From an uncultured Caldilineales bacterium (GTDB lineage Bacteria; Chloroflexota; Anaerolineae; JAAEKA01), in the NCBI GenBank assembly GCA_937907455.1, contig CALESQ010000048.1, forward strand, positions 1 to 62,015: a stretch of DNA of 62,015 nt, read 5' to 3'. The notes beneath the pieces were generated by a model. The model ran no database searches. It saw only the letters and a list, made by a program, of their open reading frames with translations, and was not told the origin of the DNA. Numbering within the stretch: the first letter of the stretch is position 1; every line of letters starts with the position of its first letter. Position numbers and translations under genes: made by a program. Positions 17,995 to 26,609 of the stretch are shown piece after piece.

Positions 17995-18150
17995 GAGTGA
18001 TAGAGTGGTGAATTGGTAAACTGGTAGACTGGTAAACTGGTAGACTGGTAAATTGGGAGACTGGGAGACTGGGAGACTGGGAGACTGGTAAACTGGTAGA
18101 CTGGGAGACTGGGAGACTGGGAGAGTGGGAGACTGGGAGACTGGGAGACC
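17995..18150. repeat. Octamer minisatellite (gactggga / gactggta)
   Basis: About 19 tandem 8-base units fill most of the space between pepA and the glycosylase gene. They shift from actggta-type units at the pepA side to gactggga-type units, with blocks of each mixed, so the array looks expanded by slippage. It reads on the minus strand as a Ser-Pro-Leu-rich open frame that is not a gene. The next 36 bases (18152-18187) match bases near 51228-51264. Confidence 0.9.
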
Positions 18151-18188
18151 AATTTACCCGCCTCCGGCGTACCAATGTACCCATCCAC

Positions 18189-18830
18189 CTACTCTCCACT
18201 TTCTTTTGCCAGCCAGGTCAGGGCCTGGCTGATCAAAGCTTGATTCGCGGGAGCATTGAACCATTGCGATGCGCCGGAAGGATGCGGCAACGGCACGATG
18301 CGACAGGTAGCGGGCAAAAATTGCCGCGCCCACGGGGTAAGCGCGGCGTCATCTGCGGGACGGGCGAAGGCACGGCCCACTGCATCGCTCAGCTTGACCA
18401 CGCCGAGCAGCCGTGTGATGGCGAGGCCGCCCACGGGAACCACGGTGCGCGGCTGTGCCAATGCCAATTCCTGTTCCAGCCACGGGCTGCACAGGACTTG
18501 TTCGACTTTGCCCGGCACACGGTCGCCGCGGCCAGCAGGATGCGGCCCCGGATAGCAGCGGGTGATAGCGGCCATTGCGTTGGCTGCACGAAATTCCTCC
18601 TCATCCCAACCAGCCTCAGCCAGCCAGCGAAACAAGCGCTTGCCCGCGGGGCCGCTAAAGGGGCGCCGCGTTACGGCTTGTTCGGTTTTACCCGGCGCCT
18701 GGCCGATAATCATCATTGGTGCGCGGCGGTGAGAGGAAAAAATCGGTGGGGGGACAATGGGGAAACCTTGCTCCAGGCAGCGTCGGCACACGGCCAACTG
18801 CGCCTGAAACGCGTCGAGAGAAATATCCAT
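18189..18830 (-). CDS. Uracil-DNA glycosylase family protein (Fe-S type)
   Basis: 213-residue member of the UDG superfamily (SPO1 polymerase-related / family 4-5 group). The glycosylase motif 1 is IIGQAPGKTE, followed by RRPFSGPAGKRLFRWL, and motif 3 is PLPHPSGASQWFN. Four Cys are placed as in Fe-S glycosylases: C15 and C18 (CRRC), one in TRCYPGP and one in LCSPWL. The Gln-Ala-Pro-Gly motif lacks the Asp of classical UDGs, so substrate range is open. Confidence 0.85.
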   Translation of the reverse strand: MDISLDAFQAQLAVCRRCLEQGFPIVPPPIFSSHRRAPMMIIGQAPGKTEQAVTRRPFSGPAGKRLFRWLAEAGWDEEEFRAANAMAAITRCYPGPHPAGRGDRVPGKVEQVLCSPWLEQELALAQPRTVVPVGGLAITRLLGVVKLSDAVGRAFARPADDAALTPWARQFLPATCRIVPLPHPSGASQWFNAPANQALISQALTWLAKESGE

Positions 18831-18876
18831 GCGCCCATTATACCACCGGTGTTGCAGCCATGCGTAAGGGAGAATA

Positions 18877-18895
18877 TGGTATAATACGCGCCATG
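18877..18895 (+). promoter_or_regulatory. Extended -10 with start-proximal mini-ORF
   Basis: TGGTATAAT (18877-18885) is a perfect extended -10. The predicted transcript start (about 18892) nearly coincides with an ATG at 18893 that opens an 8-codon frame ending at 18919. It would drive the PIG-L gene through a 230-base leader. Confidence 0.4.
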
Positions 18896-19056
18896 CAGAA
18901 GGATGGTTTTAAAATTTAAGCCGAAGCGGATGCTGTTGCGCCGTCACCCAACGCCACCACCCCTTCATCACTTTCCAACAGTAGCCCTTTTCAACTGTTA
19001 ATTGATGTCATGCAGCGGACCGCCGGTCAAGCAGGTTGTAGCAGCGCTAATCACCA

Positions 19057-19112
19057 GTTCTCAATTCCCCGTTCCCAATTCTCAATTCTCAATTCTCAAC
19101 TCCCAATTCCCG
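19057..19112. repeat. Heptamer tandem repeat (caattct)
   Basis: Degenerate 7-base units (caattct, caattct, caattct, caactcc, caattcc and similar) lie immediately upstream of the PIG-L deacetylase gene. It has the same architecture as the arrays at 12244, 31571, 32965 and 37018, but a different unit sequence. Confidence 0.7.
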
Positions 19113-19125
19113 CTCTGAGGCCCCC

Positions 19126-19827
19126 TTGACTATAGACACCTTTGCTGACATCCGTCGCCTGCTTGTAGTCGCGGCGCACCCCGACGACCTAGAAACCCTG
19201 TGTGGTGGCACGGTGGCGCTGCTGGCGCGCCGTGGAGTGACGATCTTTTCCGTGAACTGTACCCTGGGCGACATCGGCACGCCTGATGCGGCGCAAACAC
19301 GCAGCGCGCTGGCCGAACTGCGCCAGGCCGAGGCCCGCGCGGCCGCGCAGATTCTCGGCGTGACCGAGGTCTTCACCCTGCCGCACCCCGATGGCGAGTT
19401 ATTGGCCGACCTGAACCTGCGCGCGGAGATTGCGCAGCTCTACCGCCTGACCCAAGCTGACACCGTCTTCACGTTCGATCCATACTGGGCCGGGCAAATC
19501 CACCCCGACCACCGCGCCGCGGGCCAGGCCGCGCTGGATGCCTACATCCCGGCCAAAATGCCACTGTATCACCCGGAACAATTGAGGGACGGCGTAGGCG
19601 TGGCTTGTGTGCAGCGCATGGCGCTGTTTCACACCGAGCGCGAGCCAGACGTGGTGATAGACGTGGCTGAGGTTTACGAGCAGAAGCTGGCCGCCTGCCT
19701 GGCGCATCGCAGCCAGTTCCGCAACGGCCTGGACAGCCTGAACTGGCTGCAACAGATGGACGAAGAACACGGTCAGCGCATTGGCGCAGCCCGCGCCGAG
19801 CGTTTTCGCCGCCTGGCGGTATGGTAA
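19126..19827 (+). CDS. PIG-L / LmbE family deacetylase
   Basis: 233-residue zinc-dependent N-acetylglucosaminyl-type deacetylase fold. VVAAHPDDLETLCGG is the first metal-binding motif (His, Asp, Asp), and GQIHPDHRAAGQAALDA is the second. Relatives de-acetylate GlcNAc conjugates in bacillithiol, mycothiol or glycolipid synthesis; the substrate here cannot be told. Translation starts at TTG, supported by GAGG 5 bases upstream (19117-19120) and no better ATG in frame. Confidence 0.87.
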   Translation: MTIDTFADIRRLLVVAAHPDDLETLCGGTVALLARRGVTIFSVNCTLGDIGTPDAAQTRSALAELRQAEARAAAQILGVTEVFTLPHPDGELLADLNLRAEIAQLYRLTQADTVFTFDPYWAGQIHPDHRAAGQAALDAYIPAKMPLYHPEQLRDGVGVACVQRMALFHTEREPDVVIDVAEVYEQKLAACLAHRSQFRNGLDSLNWLQQMDEEHGQRIGAARAERFRRLAVW

Positions 19828-19927
19828 CAAGGAAAGGGATGCGATTGTAAGGGTGTAGTTTTTTGTACGCGCGGCGCAAACCTGCTCAAAGCGCTGCTGC
19901 CCATTCACTGCCTGTTCTGAGGTTCTT

Positions 19928-20905
19928 ATGCTCTCCAGCGATTCTTTGCATTTCGACGCTATCGTGATAGACGGTCACTGCGACACGGTGGGCGATGTGC
20001 TGGCCGGCAAACGCACCTTTGCCACCCGCTCGACCCTGGGTCATGCAGATTTGCCACGGCTGGCAGCAGGTGGCATCACCGCGCAGATCTTTGCCTGCTT
20101 CGTGCCGGTGCATGAATATCACCGCGGGGCCACGGCCCACGCGCTGCGCCAGGTAGAAACGTTGCTGCAAGCCGTAGACACGCACCCCGACCAACTGCTG
20201 CTGGCACGGCGTGCCGCTGACATCCGCCGCGCTAAAGCTGAAGGCAAAATAGCCGCGATTTTGGGACTGGAGGGCGCGGAACCGCTGGGAGATAGCCTGG
20301 AGCTGCTGCACATCTTTCAGCGCCTGGGCGTGCGCGTGCTGGGGCTAACCTGGAATTTCCGCAATACGGTAGCTGATGGCGTGATGGAGGGCGGCCAGGC
20401 GGGGGGCCTCAGCGCGTTTGGGCGTGAAGTGGTGGCCGCGTGCAACCGGCTAGGAATCGTGCTGGACGTGGCGCATCTGGCTCCCGCGGGGGTGGCCGAT
20501 GTGTTGGCGCTCAGCAGCCAGCCAGTGATCGCATCGCACAGCAACGCGGCGGCGTTGTTCAACCATTACCGAAACCTCAGCAACGAGCAGATAGCCAGCA
20601 TTGCCGCGGGCGGTGGCCTGATCGGCGTTACTTTTGTCAACGCTTTCCTGCACGCACCGCCTAATCAAGCAACGCTCGCCCATGTACTGGACCAGATTGA
20701 TTATCTGGTACGTGTGGCCGGACCGCAACATGTTATGCTCGGCTCAGATTTCGACGGTGCGGTGATGCCGCGGGGCCTGGAGGACGCCACGCGCTACCCA
20801 GCGCTCACTGCCGGAATGCTGGCACGCGGTCACAGCGAGACGGTGGTGCGCCAGGTATTGGGGCTGAATTTTCTGCGGGTCTTTGAAGCAGTCTGTGGAG
20901 CGTAG
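19928..20905 (+). CDS. Membrane dipeptidase family (peptidase M19)
   Basis: 325-residue M19 dipeptidase with an amidohydrolase-like barrel and two metals. Ligands are visible in order: IDGHCDTVGD (His and Asp), LEGAEPLG (bridging Glu), PVIASHSNAAALFNHYRN (His) and MLGSDFDGAVMPRG (Asp). No signal peptide, so cytoplasmic as in other bacterial members. The stop lies 3 bases from the stop of the convergent NHL gene, with no terminator between them. Confidence 0.92.
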   Translation: MLSSDSLHFDAIVIDGHCDTVGDVLAGKRTFATRSTLGHADLPRLAAGGITAQIFACFVPVHEYHRGATAHALRQVETLLQAVDTHPDQLLLARRAADIRRAKAEGKIAAILGLEGAEPLGDSLELLHIFQRLGVRVLGLTWNFRNTVADGVMEGGQAGGLSAFGREVVAACNRLGIVLDVAHLAPAGVADVLALSSQPVIASHSNAAALFNHYRNLSNEQIASIAAGGGLIGVTFVNAFLHAPPNQATLAHVLDQIDYLVRVAGPQHVMLGSDFDGAVMPRGLEDATRYPALTAGMLARGHSETVVRQVLGLNFLRVFEAVCGA

Positions 20906-20908
20906 CTA

Positions 20909-23900
20909 TCAGCGCATCACCAGCGGGAGATAGAGGCGACGCGGTAGATAAGCCCAGATTTCACCGCCGTGGGCCTGATTCCACGTAGCTACCCAAAGCT
21001 GCTCGCCCTCGGCCAGCACCGAGTTATCCCAGAACGGGGCACGGTTGTTGCTGTCGCCAAAACCGCCAAAACCTACCTGCTGCCAGGCAAGGCCATCGTG
21101 CGTACGCCATACCTCCAGCCCGGTGCTGTAGTTGCCCATCACAGCATACAGGGTATCGTTGGTGGCCTCAAGCGCACCGGCGCGGGTGCTGGCTGCATTG
21201 CCAAAGCCTGGCAGCACTACGCGCTGCCAATCTGTGCCGTTACAAGTCTGGCAACGCCATATCTCACCGCGGTCGCGCACATGGGCATACAGCCACCCAT
21301 CGAACGCGGCCAGCGCCGACACTGCCCAGTTGCTGCCATAACCAAAGCCGCTGGCATTAACCGGCTCCCAGGTGAAGCCATCGGCGCTGCGCCAAATTTG
21401 CCCACCCACCGCCGTGTTAAGCGTGCCCGCATACAGCGCGCCGTCGAAGACTGCCAGGCTGAGGGCTACGACGTTGTTGGGATCACCAAAACCGTTGTTC
21501 ACTACACGCGTCCACGAACCGCTGTTGCCGGTGGTGCTGCGCCATATCTCACCGCCGCGGCCCTCGCTGTAGCTCCAGGTGGTGGCATACAGCGCGCCGT
21601 TGAACTCGGCGAAACGGAAGATTTCGCCGTTAGCCGCCGCGCCAAAACCCGCGCTGATCAGGCGTGTCCAGTGAGTGCCATCAGCGCTGCGCCAGATTTG
21701 CCCGCCGGTGCTGCTGTTGGTGGCGCTGTTCCAATTCCATGTGCCCGCGTAGAGTTGCCCACCATACACCAGCAGGTGATTGATGCCGCCGTTGTTGCGA
21801 TCACCAAAACCGTCGGTGGTGACGGCGCTCCAACCCCCGGCGGATGCGCCGTCAGCCCGCCAAAGCTGGCCGCCGCTGCCATTATCTGTGCCTGCATAAA
21901 GCAGCCCGCCGAAGCGCGCCAGGCTCAGAATCAGCCCATTATCCGGCGTGCCAAAGCCGTTGATGTTGCGCTGGGTCCAGCCCGGTACCTGGTTGAGATA
22001 GCGCTGCACGCGGTGGCTGTCGGGATCGGCCACCAGCAGCGCGCCGGTGTGATCGTATTGCAGGGCTGCGGCCGTGCGCATCTCGCCGCTGGCTGTGCCG
22101 TAGCGCCCGCCCACGGTGGTCAGGTAGTTGCCCTGGCGATCAAACACCTGCACGCGGTTGTTGTACAAATCAGCGACAGCGACGCGACCTGTGCGATCCA
22201 CGGCTACGCCGCCGGGCAGCAGATGATCAAACGAGGCGCTGATGGTTCCTGGCTCACCGGCAAAAGTGATGCAGGTATAGTCACCCGCGGCCAGAGTGCA
22301 ACGCTGCACGCGATAGTTATCGCGGTCGGCCACGTAAATCGCGCCAGCTTGATCCACGGCCACGCCCGCAGGCGAATTGAACCGACGCTCATCGGCACCA
22401 GCCACACCGGTGACGCCCAGGGTGATCTTGTAGCTCCAGGCGTTGTTATAAACCTGTACGCGCTCGTTGCAGGCATCCACCACTAAAATATCCTGCGTGA
22501 TCGGGCTGATGGCGACACCATTGGGGCATTCAAACTGGGTGTTGCTGTTGCCCTGGCTGCCAAAGCTGCGGCTGAATGTGCCATCAGCATTGAATACCTG
22601 AATGCGATGGTTGCCGGTATCAGGCACATAGACGCGCCCGGCATTATCCACCGCCAGGCTGCCGCGCGGGCCATTCCAGTACGTGCCAAAGTGAGCAGCA
22701 TCGCTGCCGGCAACGCCCGCTTCGCCCACAGACCACATCGCCGCGCCGGTGGGATCGAGCTTCACCAGGCGATAGCCATCACGTTCCAGCACGTAGACAT
22801 TGCCATCAGCGGCCACACCAACCCCTGCGGGCGCATTGAACAAGGTGCTGCCGGTGAGGTAAGGAACTCCCGCGCTGCCCGCAAAAATGCCCTGCGCGCT
22901 GCCATCAGCGCCATAACGACGCACTACATTGGTTTGCCAATCGCTAACGACCACTGTGCCGCTGCTTGTCACGGCTACATCCAGCGGCAGGCCGCCGCCT
23001 GTGGCAAACACACTGCAAACCCCTGCCGTGTTGCAACGCTTCACCCGTGCGTTGCCGCTGTCGGCAATCCACACGGTGTTGCTGCTGTCTACCGCAATAC
23101 CCTGCGGTTCATTAAGCTGATTGGCGCCGCTGCCCGCGCTGCCAGTGCCGTGAAAGACGGTGCAGCTCCAGCTTGCGGCCAGGGTACAGCGCTGCACGCG
23201 GGCATTGTTCACATCCACCACGTAAAGCCGGTTGCTGCTGTCTACAGCCATTCGCCCAGGCAGGTTGAAGTGGGCGGCATCGCTGCCGGCCACACCGGTT
23301 TGGCCGATGGTCGCCTGATAGACGGGCGCTGCGCCGGATACATCGTACACCTGAACGCGGTGATTGCCGCCATCCGCTACGAACAGATGTCCGGCATGAT
23401 CCAAAGCCACGCCGCGCGGATAACGAAAATGGCTGTTATCTGTGCCGATGACCCACGGATTTGCAGGCAGCATGTGGAGCAGCGCGCCGAGGCGGCTGAC
23501 CTGCTTGACGCCGTGATTGAAAGCAATCCACAATGCACCAGAGGCATCCACTACAGCATCCTGCGGATAAGCAAGCAGGGTGTCGGTGGTCCACGGCTGC
23601 CCGGCCTGGCCGATCACCAACTGGCTTTGACCGGCGCTGTCGTATTTGATGGCGCGTGCGCCCATTTCTTCGGTGACGTAAAGGAAGTCCAGGCTATCCA
23701 TCGTCAGCCCTGCGGGGTGATTGAGATAGCGCGTATCAGCCAGATAGGGCGTGTCGGTAAGGCCGTAGGTAACGGTATAGGCGTAGCTGACGCCGGGTTG
23801 GCCGATGCCCGTGGGTGCAACCGGCGCGGTGTTGCGTGGCTCGCTTGTTGTTGCCTGACGTTGCGAGGCAGGCAATGCCAGAACATCATCAGGCGCAACC

Positions 23901-23977
23901 GGTTGTGCCTGAGCAGAAACAGGCAGAGCGGAAAGCAGCAGAAGCAACAATAAAACTCGTGTCAACCAGGATTTCAT
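20909..23977 (-). CDS. Secreted NHL-repeat beta-propeller protein
   Basis: 1022-residue exported protein. The signal peptide is KSWLTRVLLLLLLLSALPVS, probably cut near AQAQ. Residues about 70-665 are serial NHL repeats (for example IAVDSSNTVWIADSGNARVK), enough for two or more propellers. Residues about 665-1005 are a different repeat of about 55 residues built round GFGDxNN, LYAGT and GGEIWRS, probably a second propeller type. It ends in RRLYLPLVMR, a motif close to WLPLLYRS in the 881-residue protein. AAGAAGGAT precedes the ATG. Ligand and role are unknown; extracellular or cell-surface location is inferred. Confidence 0.85.
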   Translation of the reverse strand: MKSWLTRVLLLLLLLSALPVSAQAQPVAPDDVLALPASQRQATTSEPRNTAPVAPTGIGQPGVSYAYTVTYGLTDTPYLADTRYLNHPAGLTMDSLDFLYVTEEMGARAIKYDSAGQSQLVIGQAGQPWTTDTLLAYPQDAVVDASGALWIAFNHGVKQVSRLGALLHMLPANPWVIGTDNSHFRYPRGVALDHAGHLFVADGGNHRVQVYDVSGAAPVYQATIGQTGVAGSDAAHFNLPGRMAVDSSNRLYVVDVNNARVQRCTLAASWSCTVFHGTGSAGSGANQLNEPQGIAVDSSNTVWIADSGNARVKRCNTAGVCSVFATGGGLPLDVAVTSSGTVVVSDWQTNVVRRYGADGSAQGIFAGSAGVPYLTGSTLFNAPAGVGVAADGNVYVLERDGYRLVKLDPTGAAMWSVGEAGVAGSDAAHFGTYWNGPRGSLAVDNAGRVYVPDTGNHRIQVFNADGTFSRSFGSQGNSNTQFECPNGVAISPITQDILVVDACNERVQVYNNAWSYKITLGVTGVAGADERRFNSPAGVAVDQAGAIYVADRDNYRVQRCTLAAGDYTCITFAGEPGTISASFDHLLPGGVAVDRTGRVAVADLYNNRVQVFDRQGNYLTTVGGRYGTASGEMRTAAALQYDHTGALLVADPDSHRVQRYLNQVPGWTQRNINGFGTPDNGLILSLARFGGLLYAGTDNGSGGQLWRADGASAGGWSAVTTDGFGDRNNGGINHLLVYGGQLYAGTWNWNSATNSSTGGQIWRSADGTHWTRLISAGFGAAANGEIFRFAEFNGALYATTWSYSEGRGGEIWRSTTGNSGSWTRVVNNGFGDPNNVVALSLAVFDGALYAGTLNTAVGGQIWRSADGFTWEPVNASGFGYGSNWAVSALAAFDGWLYAHVRDRGEIWRCQTCNGTDWQRVVLPGFGNAASTRAGALEATNDTLYAVMGNYSTGLEVWRTHDGLAWQQVGFGGFGDSNNRAPFWDNSVLAEGEQLWVATWNQAHGGEIWAYLPRRLYLPLVMR

Positions 23978-24114
23978 AGCACATATCCTTCTTTAAACAT
24001 AGGGGCGGATGGGGCGGATCACCATGTAGAGAGTAGCCGTTTTCATCCGTGGGCAGCTTTTTGCCGCGCATGGGCAGGTAAGCAAGAGACGTACAGGGTG
24101 AAAGTCTGGGTTCC

Positions 24115-24162
24115 GTCACAATCCACAGTTTGTTTGTGACCCAGGCAACGCGCGTGTAAAAT
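24115..24162 (+). promoter_or_regulatory. Promoter of the VUT transporter with inverted repeat on -35
   Basis: TTGTGA (24134-24139) and TAAAAT (24157-24162) are 17 bases apart. The -35 box is the right half of a perfect 7-base inverted repeat, GTCACAA (24115-24121) with TTGTGAC (24134-24140), so it could be operator-controlled. GCGTG-N8-CACGC (24152-24169) overlaps the start site. The remainder of 23978-24208 holds nothing I recognise. Confidence 0.55.
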
Positions 24163-24208
24163 AGCACGCTCAAGTATACTCCAATTTTACAAGGACAAAC
24201 GAAAACCC

Positions 24209-24898
24209 ATGAATACAGATACATCGCGCAGTTATTCTGTCTGGTTTTTGCTGGTTACGGCCATTTTTATCACCTGCCTCATCACAGCCAACATCACCGC
24301 GGTGAAGCTGATCGAAGTGAGCGGTGTGGTGCTGCCGGCCGCAGTGATCATCTTCCCCTTGAGCTATATTTTCGGCGACGTACTCACCGAGGTATATGGC
24401 TATCATCGCGCCCGTCGTGTCATCTGGCTGGGGTTTTTCTGCAATTTATTAGCCGTTGCAGCTATTTGGCTGGCCGGTCTATTGCCTGCGGCGTCGTTCT
24501 GGGACGCTCAGCCCGCGTATAACCGCATTCTCGGCTACACGCCCCGGCTGCTGGCCGCTTCCTTTTTAGCCTATCTCGTCGGCGAGTTTGCCAATGCCTT
24601 CGTACTCGCCAAGTTGAAGATAGCTACCTCGGGTCGTTGGCTATGGCTGCGCACCATCAGTTCCACGTTGGTCGGTCAGGGACTTGATTCGCTGGTGTTT
24701 ATCACGCTGGCCTTTATCGGCACCATTCCCCTGGCCGGATTGGGCAGCGCCATTGTAGCCCAGTGGCTGTTTAAAAGCGCCTATGAAGCCCTGGCAACGC
24801 CGCTGACCTACTGGGTGGTGAATACCCTCAAACGCCGCGAAGGACTGGATGTTTACGACCGCGACACCCGCTTCAACCCGCTGCTGGTGAGCGAATAA
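24209..24898 (+). CDS. yhhQ: Queuosine precursor transporter (VUT/YhhQ family)
   Basis: 229-residue inner-membrane protein of the DUF165/YhhQ family, which imports queuosine precursors such as preQ0/preQ1. About six hydrophobic helices. Conserved polar stretches are LITANITAVKLIEVSG, FPLSYIFGDVLTEVYGYHRA and TISSTLVGQGLDSLVFI. The ATG at 24209 follows AAGGAC at a rather long 13-base spacing. The gene ends 14 bases before ggt and both are probably read from the promoter at 24134-24162. No queuosine biosynthesis gene is in the window. Confidence 0.9.
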   Translation: MNTDTSRSYSVWFLLVTAIFITCLITANITAVKLIEVSGVVLPAAVIIFPLSYIFGDVLTEVYGYHRARRVIWLGFFCNLLAVAAIWLAGLLPAASFWDAQPAYNRILGYTPRLLAASFLAYLVGEFANAFVLAKLKIATSGRWLWLRTISSTLVGQGLDSLVFITLAFIGTIPLAGLGSAIVAQWLFKSAYEALATPLTYWVVNTLKRREGLDVYDRDTRFNPLLVSE

Positions 24899-24912
24899 AC
24901 CCGGCAGGAGCC

Positions 24913-26526
24913 ATGATGTCAACGTTTCGTCCCACGCATGGAGCCATTGCCGCAGGCCATCCCCTCACTGCGGCCGCAGGCCATGAAATGCTGCAACAAG
25001 GCGGCAACGCGGTGGATGCCGCAGTCGCGGCCACCTTTGCCTCATTTATCAGCGAATATACCCTCTCAGCGCCGGGAGGTGGCGGCTTCGCGCTGCTGTT
25101 CGATGCCCCGCGCGGCACGCGTCAACTGCTCGATTTCTTCAGCACTGGCCCTGGGCTGGGACGTCGTCAGCCTCTGCCCCCTGACGAGGTTGACTTCGAG
25201 CAGATCACCGTGGATTATGGCCCGTCGCAGCAGCATTTCTATGTGGGCCGCGGTTCGGTCGCTGTGCCTGGCAACATTGCGGGCCTTTGCGCCCTGGCTG
25301 CACACGGTCGCCTGCCCCTGCCGGTGCTGCTTGAGCCAGCGATCCGCCTGGCGCGAACGGGATGCCCGGTCAGTGCCATTCAGGCTTTCATCGGCGGGTT
25401 GATTGAGCCGATTTTGTTGCGCGATGCCGACAGCGCGGCGATTTTTGGCCGTGAGGGTGGCGGCCTGAAGCAGATCGGTGAGCTGGTTGCCATGCCCGCG
25501 CTGGCTGCCACGCTGGAGGCGCTGGGCCGTGAAGGGCCAACCCTTTTCTCCCACGGCGCCGTGGCTCAGGCCATTCTGGCCGATCAGCAGGCGCACGGCG
25601 GGCTGCTCACCGCGCAAGATTTGCAGCGCTACCGCGTGCGCCAGCGCCGGCCGCTGGCCTCCCGGTTTCGCGGCATCGAGGTACTCACCAACCCGCCGCC
25701 CAGCCGCGGCGGCCTGCTCATCACCTTTACCCTGCGCCTGCTGGATGCCTTTGATCTGCCGGTCTATGCGCCCGGATCGTCGGCGCAGATCGAGCTGCTG
25801 GCCGAGGCTATGCGCATCACCCACCTGGCACGGCGCGAGCTGGAGGCGCAGGATTTGCCGCACGCCCAGCAGGCCGCGCGTCTGCTCAATCCGGCCACGG
25901 TAGCCCGCTGGCAGCGCACGCTGGCCGAGTTGCTGCGCGTCCCCGTAGCACAGCGCGATCCCGATCTGGTTCCTCCGGCAATGCCCAACACCACCCAAAT
26001 TTCAGTGATGGATGAGCACGGCCTGGTAGTCAGTTTGACGACCAGCGGCGGCGAAGGTGCGGGCTTCATCGTGCCCGGCACCGGCGTAATCCTCAACAAC
26101 ATGCTGGGCGAGGCTGATCTGCATCCGCAGGGCTTTCACAAATCGCCAGCAGGCAAGCGCATCCCTTCGATGATGGCCCCGACGGTGGCGCTGCGCGCCG
26201 GCAGCCCTGTGTTAGCGCTGGGCAGCGGCGGGGCTAACCGCATCCGCAGCGCTATTGTGCAGGTGTTGGTCAACACGCTGGCCTACGCTCTGCCGCTGGA
26301 TGAGGCGGTGGCTGCGCCACGCATCCATTTTGAAGAAGGATTGTTGCAGTTGGAGGGTGGGCACAACCCTGCAGCCGCGGCCACACTGCGAGCTGCGGGC
26401 TATGCTGTCAACGCCTGGAATGACCGCCACATGTTCTTTGGAGGTGTCCACGCGGTAGCTCGGCACGTAGATGCTTTTACTGCGGCCGGTGATGCCCGAC
26501 GTGGCGGCGCAGCCCTGCTAATTTGA
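24913..26526 (+). CDS. ggt: Gamma-glutamyltransferase family protein
   Basis: 537-residue Ntn-hydrolase related to gamma-glutamyltranspeptidase. The N-terminal half has LQQGGNAVDAAVAATF and SAPGGGGFALLF. The autoprocessing Thr is T360 in NTTQISVMDE, where the usual TTH reads TTQ. GTGVILNNML and SMMAPTVALRAGSPVLALGS follow. There is no signal peptide, so this is a cytoplasmic version and may act on something other than glutathione. Two ATG codons stand together; AGGAG is 2 bases before the first and 5 before the second (24916), so the second is equally possible. Confidence 0.87.
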   Translation: MMSTFRPTHGAIAAGHPLTAAAGHEMLQQGGNAVDAAVAATFASFISEYTLSAPGGGGFALLFDAPRGTRQLLDFFSTGPGLGRRQPLPPDEVDFEQITVDYGPSQQHFYVGRGSVAVPGNIAGLCALAAHGRLPLPVLLEPAIRLARTGCPVSAIQAFIGGLIEPILLRDADSAAIFGREGGGLKQIGELVAMPALAATLEALGREGPTLFSHGAVAQAILADQQAHGGLLTAQDLQRYRVRQRRPLASRFRGIEVLTNPPPSRGGLLITFTLRLLDAFDLPVYAPGSSAQIELLAEAMRITHLARRELEAQDLPHAQQAARLLNPATVARWQRTLAELLRVPVAQRDPDLVPPAMPNTTQISVMDEHGLVVSLTTSGGEGAGFIVPGTGVILNNMLGEADLHPQGFHKSPAGKRIPSMMAPTVALRAGSPVLALGSGGANRIRSAIVQVLVNTLAYALPLDEAVAAPRIHFEEGLLQLEGGHNPAAAATLRAAGYAVNAWNDRHMFFGGVHAVARHVDAFTAAGDARRGGAALLI

Positions 26527-26609
26527 CATTCGCCCTGCCCGCGCCTATAATTCCTTGTCTGGCGCGCAAGCGCATTTTTGTTGCGCCCAACGCCTGCGAG
26601 GACAAGGTT

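Larger units (their letters stand above)
18831..19125. other. Intergenic region with extended -10 and heptamer repeats
   Basis: 295 bases with no conventional gene. TGGTATAAT at 18877-18885 is an extended -10 facing right. An ATG at 18893 opens an 8-codon frame (MQKDGFKI) almost at the predicted transcript start. From about 19057 to 19112 there are 7-base units of the type caattct. The following deacetylase gene would be read from here. Confidence 0.5.

Noticed and set aside
17886..18199. Ser-Pro-Leu-rich peptide frames across the octamer minisatellite
   Set aside because: An 8-base tandem repeat stays open in several frames; the peptide is only translated repeat.
20969..23953. Two long plus-strand frames antisense to the NHL protein (about 505 and 448 codons)
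   Set aside because: They mirror a repetitive coding sequence, have low-complexity Ala/Gly/His-rich translations and no Shine-Dalgarno. The minus-strand gene has a signal peptide and clear repeats.
24100..24140. Cobalamin-riboswitch-like string (GGGTGAAAGTC) before the transporter gene
   Set aside because: The following conserved boxes are missing, and the best promoter lies downstream of it, so it would not be in the transcript.
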